From an uncultured Flavobacteriaceae bacterium (GTDB taxonomy: Bacteria; Bacteroidota; Bacteroidia; Flavobacteriales; Flavobacteriaceae), in the NCBI GenBank assembly GCA_947489085.1, contig CANLCJ010000014.1, forward strand, positions 1 through 64,000: a stretch of 64,000 nt of DNA, read 5' to 3'. The first letter of the stretch is position 1. Each line of letters starts with the position of its first letter. The notes under the pieces are model-generated. The model did no database searches. It saw only the letters and a list, made by a program, of their open reading frames with translations, and was not told the DNA's origin. A program made the translations under genes and the position numbers. Below, in pieces: positions 56,059-64,000 of the stretch.

Positions 56059-58818
56059 TTAAAGTTCTTTTTCTGTAAACGGTATGTTTTGGTCGCAAAT
56101 TTCTAAAATAAGCGTTTGCAATGCTGCTTCAAAAGCTTCCAGCGTTTCTTTTGTTATTAGTGTTTCTTTTTTTCTACTTCTTACACTTTCTTTTTTTGCA
56201 AATTTTAAAAATCCTGAACTTAGGTTTTTAAATGATATAATACCTGCTTCTAATGGTAACTGTACAGTATTCGATTGGTGCATCATATAGGCATAGGCTA
56301 GTACCTGAACGCTTTTGCTGTACTTTTTATAGTCTGTTGTAATTGTGTCCCAATCTACTACTTCTACCTGATTTTGTTGTACGCTACCTGTTTTATAATC
56401 TATTATTCGCGTTACACCGTTATAGGCATCTACACGATCTACTTTTCCTGTTAACACCACTGGCATAGGTAACGATTTTATATGCAACTCAACCGCATTA
56501 TGAGCCTCTATTTGGAGTATTTTTATGCTATTGCCTTTAGACAGGTCTTTAATTTCGGCGTCTAGAAAATTGGAGACATAGCGCTTGGCAATTTCAAAAA
56601 TTATAAGGTTTTTTCCTTTTGAAACGTCTCCTGCTTTGTATTCGCTTTTAAAATGATACGTAACACGTTCAGCTATACGTTTTTTTAATTCCTTTACAAT
56701 ATCTACCGAAAGGTATGTGTTTACCAGTGGCTTATAAAAATCTTCGAGCGTGTTATGCACAACTGTACCTAAGGTATTTGCTGCCACAGTTTCTTCTACA
56801 TCGTTGTAGGTGTCTATTTTCAATATTTTTTGATAGTAAAAATCTATCGGGTTGCGCATGTAATTGGTTAATGACGATGGTGAAAAGCCTTTTTTAGCTA
56901 CATCGTAAATTGCACTCATAAGCGCATCTGTTTTTTCCACCTGTTTTACATACGGCGCTATAACAGGTACTTTTGGTGCTATAATTTGGTGGTTTATAGT
57001 ATGAACGCCCTCTAAGAGCAATTGTGTGATAAAACGGCTTTTCTCTCCTCCTACTAGCACATCTGCTTCTGTATTGTAAAGTATAATTACATGTTTTGCC
57101 CGTTGCAATAATCTGTAAAAGTGGTAGGTGTATACGGCATCTTTTTCCTTATAAGTAGGCAGTTTGTTTTCTAATTTTACATCGAAAGGTATAAAGGAAT
57201 TATTGCTCTTGCCTGCGGGTAATATGCCTTCGTTAACAGAGGAAATAATTACTGTTTCGAAGTCTAAAACACGAGATTCTAACATTCCCATAATTTGTAG
57301 ACCTTCTAGGGGTTCTCCTTGAAAATCTAATGTTTCTGCACTTAGCAATTCCTTATAAATGGCATGTAATTCCAGAATGGTTTTTATGTGTTGGTATTTG
57401 TCGTTTAACCGCGTTATCTCGTTAAATAACGTGTGGAAGCGGTATAAATACTCTAAAGAAAGCGTATTGGAGGTTTTATCTTCGTTTAAATAGGTTTTAA
57501 TGGCAAATATTAGCTTGGTGCAATTGGCTAGTATTTGTGTTATGCTGCCTTGCCAGTGCAATAACAATAGGTCTAGAGTGCTATTAACGGCTTCTGGTAC
57601 TATTTGTTTTAGATCTTGTAACGTTACATAAATAAGGTTGTTGGTATTTATGTGCGTTGTTATATCTGTAGCGACATCCACAGTATTAACGGCAAACAAT
57701 GGCCTTATAAATTGATGGTTTACAAGTGCCAGAATGTCTTTATAATAAAAGTTTGAGGATTTGTTTTTGTGTATTTGAAAAAGGATTTCGAAAAGTGAGG
57801 CTAGAGGAATGGATTTTATAGGAAAACCCATTGTAATATTTAAGTGTGTTATACAGCTGGGTAATGAGCCTAATAGAGGTGTAAGCAAATTTTCGTCTCC
57901 AAGTACTACTGCTGTATTTTGTAACGCATTGTCTCGTTTATGTAACCGCTCTAATAGTTCTCCAATATACTTGGCTTGTCCCACATTTTTTGGGATGCCA
58001 TATATATTTATTTGTTTTTGTTCTGTGTAGTTGGTGGTTACCCAGTTAAAAGGGTTTGCTTTAAAATGTGGCCAGTTTTGCTTGTGCTGCCTTGTAAATA
58101 AGGCGGCATCGTGTTTAGGATTGTTTATAAAATGGCGATCTATATCCCAATATATTTTTGCTTTGTTCTTTTTAAGAAGTGTTTGTATAATGGTTTCTTC
58201 TGCTGTGTTAAGCGCATTAAAACCCAAAAACACAAATTGTTTATTGTTGTGCGCTTTTAAATAGTTGCTTAAATTGTCTACTGCTTTTCGGTACAGTAAG
58301 CCTTGGTAACCTATACCCTGCTCCAAAAGTGAAGCTGTAAATGCTTTATAGTATGCACCAAGTTTATTCCAAAACGACAAGTAGTTTTTAATAAAATTGG
58401 TTTGATTTTTTTCTACAGACCAGTGATTTAACTCCTGTATCGCCGCTAAGTAATTAAAAATTTGTTCTTGAGGAATAAGGTAACGGTCTATCTCGTTAAA
58501 GTCTTGTATTAAGATTTGTCCCCATTTAGAAAACGCATCGAAAGTGTCTTGCGCTTTAACATCTGTAAGTTTTAGATAGGTGGTGTAAAACTCGAATAAC
58601 AACTCGGTATTTGGTACGTTTTTTAACTGTGCTATTTCCTCCACAAGCTCTTCTATACTGCATATTTCTGGAGCAAACGTGGGTATTTTACTTGTTTTTG
58701 CTATCTCGTGCTTTAAAAATAAGCCTGCTCTTTTACTTGGCAGTATAAATATGCTTTGGGATAGATTGTGATTTTCTTTTTGTAATTCTTCTAAAACTTC
58801 TGAAATAAAACGCCTCAT
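56059..58818 (-). CDS. PD-(D/E)XK nuclease family protein (AddB-like)
   Basis: SIFILPSKRAGLFLKHEI; C-terminal nuclease VLTGKVDRVDAYNGVTRIIDYKTGSV. Confidence 0.85.
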   Translation of the reverse strand: MRRFISEVLEELQKENHNLSQSIFILPSKRAGLFLKHEIAKTSKIPTFAPEICSIEELVEEIAQLKNVPNTELLFEFYTTYLKLTDVKAQDTFDAFSKWGQILIQDFNEIDRYLIPQEQIFNYLAAIQELNHWSVEKNQTNFIKNYLSFWNKLGAYYKAFTASLLEQGIGYQGLLYRKAVDNLSNYLKAHNNKQFVFLGFNALNTAEETIIQTLLKKNKAKIYWDIDRHFINNPKHDAALFTRQHKQNWPHFKANPFNWVTTNYTEQKQINIYGIPKNVGQAKYIGELLERLHKRDNALQNTAVVLGDENLLTPLLGSLPSCITHLNITMGFPIKSIPLASLFEILFQIHKNKSSNFYYKDILALVNHQFIRPLFAVNTVDVATDITTHINTNNLIYVTLQDLKQIVPEAVNSTLDLLLLHWQGSITQILANCTKLIFAIKTYLNEDKTSNTLSLEYLYRFHTLFNEITRLNDKYQHIKTILELHAIYKELLSAETLDFQGEPLEGLQIMGMLESRVLDFETVIISSVNEGILPAGKSNNSFIPFDVKLENKLPTYKEKDAVYTYHFYRLLQRAKHVIILYNTEADVLVGGEKSRFITQLLLEGVHTINHQIIAPKVPVIAPYVKQVEKTDALMSAIYDVAKKGFSPSSLTNYMRNPIDFYYQKILKIDTYNDVEETVAANTLGTVVHNTLEDFYKPLVNTYLSVDIVKELKKRIAERVTYHFKSEYKAGDVSKGKNLIIFEIAKRYVSNFLDAEIKDLSKGNSIKILQIEAHNAVELHIKSLPMPVVLTGKVDRVDAYNGVTRIIDYKTGSVQQNQVEVVDWDTITTDYKKYSKSVQVLAYAYMMHQSNTVQLPLEAGIISFKNLSSGFLKFAKKESVRSRKKETLITKETLEAFEAALQTLILEICDQNIPFTEKEL

Positions 58819-58831
58819 ATCTATAAAAATA

Positions 58832-58862
58832 AAAAACGCTCCGGAAATTCCGAAGCGTTTTT
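58832..58862 (-). terminator. hairpin terminator downstream of OmpA gene
   Basis: AAAAACGCTCCGGAAATTCCGAAGCGTTTTT. Confidence 0.7.
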
Positions 58863-58901
58863 AATAACTTATGTATTAGTAGTGCTATGTAGTAGCAATT
58901 C

Positions 58902-60314
58902 TTATTTTACTAAGTTGATTTCTACACGTCTGTTGTTTGCTCTACCTTTTCTTGTTTTGTTTGTATCGATTGGCTTATCTTCTCCATATCCTAGAGCTGA
59001 TAATCTAAATCCATCTATACCGTGGCTTGCTAAGTATTCTTTAACAGAGTTTGCTCTAGAATCAGATAATCTCTGGTTTAATTTAGCGCTACCTACACTA
59101 TCAGTATGCCCTTCTACTGTAAACTTAGAGTTAGGGTATTCTTTAAGTATTGCAATAATATCTGCTAATACAGCTTCTGATTGTGATTTGATAGTTGATT
59201 TACCTGTATCGAATAATATAGTTTTAGCATACTGGTTTAAAGTTTTTTGAACTTCTTCAGTAACTTCTGGACAACCATTGTTAGCTACAGTACCTACTAC
59301 TTTAGGACACTTGTCATCTTTATCTAATACACCATCGCCATCTGCATCTGGCCAAGGACAACCTTTGTTAGCTGCAGGACCTGCTTCGTTAGGACATTTA
59401 TCATCTGCATCGGTAACACCGTCACCATCTGAATCTGGACAACCCGCTAAAGTTTTTAAGCCTGGTACTGTAGGACATTTATCGTCTTTATCTACAACTC
59501 CATCGCCATCACTATCAGGACAACCGTTTAATTCGGCAGGACCTGCTTCGTTAGGACAATCGTCTTTGCTATCTTCTATACCATCCTCATCTGTATCAGG
59601 ACAACCGTTGAAAACTTTTAAACCAGCAACATCTGGACAAGCATCATCTCTATCGTAGATGCCATCACCATCAGTATCAGTTCCTCCAAATCTAACAGAT
59701 AATCCTGCAGAATGTTGAAAATGAGATACTAAATTGTCTGTAGAAAAAGAATGTTTGTATGTAGATTGTAATGATAAACCAATGTTTTCAGTAAACCAGA
59801 TGTTTAAACCTAATGTTCCGTTAACAGTTCCGTATCCGATTTCGTCAATCCAAGAGTAACCACCACCAACGCCTACGAAAGGATCGATAGTTTTCCACTC
59901 TAAAGCTTCACCAATACCGTATTTAACGATACCGTCTATACCGAAATAAGATAAATCATCTGATAATTCGTTTGCTTCTTCTGGATTAGATCCTGGAACA
60001 TCTCCAAGAACGTCTATAACATTTAAAGATCCAGTTGCACCGAAAGAAAATCCGTTACCGATATATCTAGAAACAGATAATGTAGATAAAGAAGGTACTA
60101 TATTCCAGTGATCTTGTACATTAAAGTATTCGTTGAAAAAAGATTCACTAAATTGTGCATCACCTTGAACACCATCACCAGAAGGGAAAGCATCCACTGC
60201 ATTAACTCCTACGGTAATTTGCCAAGGATTGTTTTTGTCTTGCGCGCTTAGATTGCTGCATGTGAAGACAAGCAACATCGCTAACAATAATCGGTTAAGA
60301 TTTTTCATATTCAA
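58902..60314 (-). CDS. OmpA family protein with thrombospondin type-3 repeats
   Basis: Signal peptide, beta-barrel-like N-term, DTDGDGI..DDCP repeats, C-term Omp[32 protein letters not shown]. Confidence 0.93.
   Translation of the reverse strand: MNMKNLNRLLLAMLLVFTCSNLSAQDKNNPWQITVGVNAVDAFPSGDGVQGDAQFSESFFNEYFNVQDHWNIVPSLSTLSVSRYIGNGFSFGATGSLNVIDVLGDVPGSNPEEANELSDDLSYFGIDGIVKYGIGEALEWKTIDPFVGVGGGYSWIDEIGYGTVNGTLGLNIWFTENIGLSLQSTYKHSFSTDNLVSHFQHSAGLSVRFGGTDTDGDGIYDRDDACPDVAGLKVFNGCPDTDEDGIEDSKDDCPNEAGPAELNGCPDSDGDGVVDKDDKCPTVPGLKTLAGCPDSDGDGVTDADDKCPNEAGPAANKGCPWPDADGDGVLDKDDKCPKVVGTVANNGCPEVTEEVQKTLNQYAKTILFDTGKSTIKSQSEAVLADIIAILKEYPNSKFTVEGHTDSVGSAKLNQRLSDSRANSVKEYLASHGIDGFRLSALGYGEDKPIDTNKTRKGRANNRRVEINLVK
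59271..59690 (-). repeat. thrombospondin type-3-like Ca-binding repeat region
   Basis: About five tandem D-x-D-x-D-G-x-x-D-x-x-D-x-C-P units in the OmpA CDS. Confidence 0.8.
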
Positions 60315-60466
60315 AAGTTTAATTTTAAAGTGTTATTTGTGAACAAAAGTAAGTTGTTAAATAATATTAACAAAGACAAATATATAAAAAAAATGTAGAT
60401 ATGCTTTATATACAGGTATTTCAGAATGATTTTAGATAACCTTTTCTGCGATAATTATACTAATTA

Positions 60467-63400
60467 TCACTTTCGCTTAATGGTTAATTTTTCGTTAACG
60501 TATACTAAGATTTTTTCTTTAACGTTATATCCCATCGCTACTAAAACGTTTTGGTAGTCTTTTATTTGTTTAAAATGTTTGGGGCTTTCTTCTCCTGTTT
60601 TGTAATCTATTATTATTACACTTTTTGTGTTTTCATTTATAACTATTCGATCTGGTCTTAATAAAACACCTCTAGGAGATATGATGTCTCTTTCGTTGTA
60701 AACAAGATAAGCCTTACTATAAAATTGTTTTAATTCTGGATGGTTTACAATAGCTAAAACGGTATCGTAAACTGAATTGTAGTTTGCCTTAGTTATTACA
60801 TCTGCTTTTAAAGCGGCTTCCATAGCTGTATCTACATCGTCTGCAGTAATTATGGCCGACATTATACTATGTACTAGATTTCCTTTTTCTATAGCATCTT
60901 GTTGGCTAGTGTCCCAAAGCATACCAGATTTGGTAACTATTTTTACATTTAGCATTTCTTTGGCATTGGAAATAAATTGCTGCTGAAAGTTAATAAGGGC
61001 TTTACTTTCTTTTTGCGCGTTTAGATTTTGCTTTTCTGGATTTCCAAAACTATATAGGTTTTGGTCTGCATTCCACAATTGGAGCTGTTTAAGATAATTG
61101 CTAAGCAGCCCAGAATATTTCTTGTGTTTTGCTTCTTCTTTAAGTGCTTCGTCATTCTTAGTAATAATATAAAGCTGTTGTTCTGCTCTTGTAAGTGCTA
61201 CATATAGAAGGTTAATATTATCTAATTCTTGCTCAGATTTATGTGTATTGAAGATCTCTAGGCCTTGCGCCCCAAAATTTTCAAAGTCGCTGTTAAAATC
61301 TAATAAGACTTGTGAAAATCCAGCGTAGGTTTCGGGCGGTATAGACACCCATTCTCTAGGTTCTATTTCTCTGTAGACGTCCAAATCGGCAAAAGGAAAA
61401 ATTACAACTGGAAATTCTAGACCTTTAGATTTATGTATGGTCATGATCTGCACCGCATTTTGCCCTATTGGAGAAATTATACTTAACGTTGCTTTCTTTT
61501 TATTTAAATATTCCAAAAAGGCGCCAGTATCAGATCCGTTTTTTTCATAAAAATCTAAAACAACATCCATATAGTACTGCAGGTATGCATTTGGAGTCTG
61601 TGTGAGTTTAAAAGCCCTTGCTATGGTTTCCACCAAATCGTATAATGGTAGTTGCGATAATGTTATGGGGTTTATATACACCCCAAAACGCTCTAGTGCT
61701 TTAAAAAACTGTACTGTTGGCACTTTTGCGTTTTCGAAAAAGAATTGGTGCTTGTCCTCTACATTGAAATACCTAGATAGAAAGTCTAAGATTTCTATTT
61801 TTACCTCACCGTTATCTGGTTGTGTTAAGCTTGTTAATATATTGGTTATAAACTGCACTTCTGGCGCGTTCATAATTAACAGTGTTTCGGAAGAAATAAT
61901 AGGTATTTCATTTTCGGTTAGGTGTTTTGCTATGGCTACGCCCTCGCTTTTTTTCCTTACCAAGACCGTTATGTCTTTAAAGTCGAAACCATTTAATACT
62001 ACCTTATTAATAGTATCTAGTGTGGCATTGCAAAACACATTTGCTCTATCGTCTTCTTTATCTATGTTTAAAAACGATAATTCTACGTAACCATTTTGAG
62101 CTTTATTTACTTCCTGCTCTGCGTTTTTGTAAAGCGTTGAATAATCGAACTCCTTAAATACTGTGTTCGATATGTACTTAAAAAAACCATTGTTAAACGT
62201 TACAACTGCTTTAAAACTTCTATAATTAGTGTCTAAAGATTTTACTTCTTGTACCATATTAAATGGTGTGGTATCTCCTTTAAAAAGAGCTATAAATTGT
62301 TCTGCCTTACCACCACGCCATCTGTATATGGCTTGTTTGGCATCTCCTACCAATAATGCAGAACCTTTTTCTGCCGATAGGGCGTTGTTTAACAAGGGCA
62401 TTAAATTTTCCCATTGCTTAACCGAAGTGTCTTGAAATTCGTCTATAAAATAATGTTTAAATTTCTCCCCTATACGTTCGTATATAAATGGTGTGGGTTG
62501 GTTTTTTATCTCGTTACCAATAATTGTATTAAACTCCGAGATCAACATTTTATTTTCGGCAGCCTTGTATAGTAAAAGCTCTCTATTTATCGCATTTAAA
62601 ACAGATAGTGGGGTTACATTTTTATAAATTGCTTTTGAAAATTTAAGATGAAACACCTCTGCTTTAATAATTTTATATAAAAGTTCTATCTCTGGTAGTA
62701 AATTATCTATAGCGCTTGCTAGATGAGCATCAAGTGTTTTTGAATAAATGCTCTTGCGTTCGGTTATATTTTCTTCTAACTTATTTTTATATAATCCGTT
62801 AAACTCTAAGGCGCTTGCTTTTTTAAAATGATTAGGCAATGTCCCCCTAGAAAAATCTTTAAATGCTAAACCTGCATTTTCTATTTGAGACAGTACAGTA
62901 TTCGCATTTTTAACAATAGAGGCTTCTGCTGCCTTGATATTTTTATACAACAGCTTTTTGAATACATTGAAATCTTTAGGTGTTTTGTCTTTCAACTGCT
63001 CTATATGCTCTAAATCGCCTTCGTTTACCAGTAATTTTGCTATTTTATTTAAATCGTAAGTAATGTCCCAACCTTTATCTTCGTCTGCTTTCTCTATGGC
63101 AAAGTCTACCAATACTTTAGTTAAGGCGGCATCTGTTCCTGCTTTATGTACTAAGCTATCTACGGCTTCGTTAAGTACAGCTTCTTGATCTAATTCTACT
63201 TCGAAATTTAAAGGTAATTTTAAATCGTGCGCAAAAGTTCTAATGATACGGTGTGTAAAACCATCGATTGTAGAAACATCGAAAGCTGCATAGTTATGAA
63301 TAATGGTGTTTAAGACATTTGCTGCGCGCTCCTGCAACACTTCTGGAGTTAAAGACAATTCTACGCAAAGGGCACTGAACATAGGGCTTGAAACATTCAC

Positions 63401-63613
63401 CTTTTTTTCTTCGGAAAAAAGCGTAAGCGTTTCTATAATTCTTGATTTCATTTCGGCTACCGCCTTATTTGTAAACGTAATAGCTAGTATACGCTTGAAT
63501 AGTTCTGGACTTTTAGCGCCTAGAATAATACTTAAATAAGATTTAACCAGTGTATAGGTTTTTCCGCTACCAGCGGAGGCATTATATATGGTAAATAGAT
63601 TTTGCTGCGACAT
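60467..63613 (-). CDS. UvrD/REP helicase-nuclease (AddA/RecB-like)
   Basis: IYNASAGSGKTYTLVKSYL, FIDEFQDTSVKQWENLMPLL, LLVGDAKQAIYRWRGG, MTIHKSKGLEFPVVIFPFAD, VALTRAEQQLYI, C-term IIDYKTGEE nuclease motif. Confidence 0.92.
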   Translation of the reverse strand: MSQQNLFTIYNASAGSGKTYTLVKSYLSIILGAKSPELFKRILAITFTNKAVAEMKSRIIETLTLFSEEKKVNVSSPMFSALCVELSLTPEVLQERAANVLNTIIHNYAAFDVSTIDGFTHRIIRTFAHDLKLPLNFEVELDQEAVLNEAVDSLVHKAGTDAALTKVLVDFAIEKADEDKGWDITYDLNKIAKLLVNEGDLEHIEQLKDKTPKDFNVFKKLLYKNIKAAEASIVKNANTVLSQIENAGLAFKDFSRGTLPNHFKKASALEFNGLYKNKLEENITERKSIYSKTLDAHLASAIDNLLPEIELLYKIIKAEVFHLKFSKAIYKNVTPLSVLNAINRELLLYKAAENKMLISEFNTIIGNEIKNQPTPFIYERIGEKFKHYFIDEFQDTSVKQWENLMPLLNNALSAEKGSALLVGDAKQAIYRWRGGKAEQFIALFKGDTTPFNMVQEVKSLDTNYRSFKAVVTFNNGFFKYISNTVFKEFDYSTLYKNAEQEVNKAQNGYVELSFLNIDKEDDRANVFCNATLDTINKVVLNGFDFKDITVLVRKKSEGVAIAKHLTENEIPIISSETLLIMNAPEVQFITNILTSLTQPDNGEVKIEILDFLSRYFNVEDKHQFFFENAKVPTVQFFKALERFGVYINPITLSQLPLYDLVETIARAFKLTQTPNAYLQYYMDVVLDFYEKNGSDTGAFLEYLNKKKATLSIISPIGQNAVQIMTIHKSKGLEFPVVIFPFADLDVYREIEPREWVSIPPETYAGFSQVLLDFNSDFENFGAQGLEIFNTHKSEQELDNINLLYVALTRAEQQLYIITKNDEALKEEAKHKKYSGLLSNYLKQLQLWNADQNLYSFGNPEKQNLNAQKESKALINFQQQFISNAKEMLNVKIVTKSGMLWDTSQQDAIEKGNLVHSIMSAIITADDVDTAMEAALKADVITKANYNSVYDTVLAIVNHPELKQFYSKAYLVYNERDIISPRGVLLRPDRIVINENTKSVIIIDYKTGEESPKHFKQIKDYQNVLVAMGYNVKEKILVYVNEKLTIKRK

Positions 63614-63735
63614 GCCCTAAAATTTGAATACAAGATAAAAACTCTAAATGAGTTATAACGATTTATTATTTTTAATTGACTTCTATTATCCTTAAATTTG
63701 AAATAAATTAACATTAAAAATTTAAAAAAATAATT

Positions 63736-64000
63736 ATGGCTTTCGAATTACCAAAATTAGAATATGCTTACGATGCTTTAGAACCTCATATTGATGCTAG
63801 AACTATGGAAATACACCATTCTAAGCACCACCAAGGGTATACGAATAACTTAAATAATGCTATTGCAGGAACAGACTTAGAAGGAAAATCTATCGAGGAC
63901 ATCCTTACTAACTTAGATACTAGTAATGCCGCAGTAAGAAATAACGGTGGTGGTTTTTACAACCATTCTTTATTTTGGAGTGTTATGAACCCTGAAGGTA
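63736..64000 (+). CDS. superoxide dismutase (Fe/Mn), truncated by window end
   Basis: [43 protein letters not shown]...[20 protein letters not shown]. Confidence 0.95.
   Translation, partial: MAFELPKLEYAYDALEPHIDARTMEIHHSKHHQGYTNNLNNAIAGTDLEGKSIEDILTNLDTSNAAVRNNGGGFYNHSLFWSVMNPEG

Noticed and set aside
58832-58862. CCGGAAATTCCG palindrome resembling S1-S4
   Set aside because: Part of a longer hairpin with T-tract downstream of the OmpA gene; best explained as a terminator.
56059-63613. OmpA gene sitting between AddB-like and AddA-like genes as a novel rearrangement
   Set aside because: OmpA has its own terminator and promoter space; probably ordinary neighbourhood, no evidence of functional coupling.
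1-64000. CRISPR array
   Set aside because: No regularly spaced direct repeats seen and no cas-like genes.

Overview
AT-rich Bacteroidota (Flavobacteriaceae-like) chromosomal window. Housekeeping blocks sit at both ends: alr, tdk, rsmI, recJ, lpxH, queD, a MATE pump and a GH10 xylanase on the left; glpD, an AddB/AddA-like pair flanking an OmpA protein, and a truncated SOD on the right. Between them is an accessory region (~28.7-53.5 kb) next to tRNA-Ala(GGC). It holds two divergent gene clusters. (A) A minus-strand, translationally coupled operon encoding a TM2/TerB-N/TerB-C-like protein, BrxD-like ATPase, BrxHI/Lhr-like helicase, SIR2, HerA, SbcD and SbcC. It looks like a composite DNA-processing/anti-phage locus. 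(B) A plus-strand cluster: 47-aa lipoprotein, TPR histidine kinase, response regulator, YjzC-like peptide, TPR-DUF3761-like protein, then YidD, DUF4177, DUF6804, TerB-like, coiled-coil membrane protein, vWA-like lipoprotein, DUF4236 and a PD-(D/E)XK (HsdR-N-like) nuclease. Reading the intergenic DNA of cluster B, I found a recurring ~20-bp palindrome (consensus CCTTACGG-AATT-CCGTAAGG) ahead of its transcription units. At two sites it lies exactly 19 bp upstream of a perfect TAnnTTTG -7 element. This suggests a dedicated two-component regulon driving a so far unnamed TerB/vWA/nuclease cassette. Separately, a SusC-like barrel (13767..16622) appears to lack its plug domain, while the adjacent co-oriented alpha-2-macroglobulin gene carries a SusC-type plug. 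All family calls are by eye; no database search was run.
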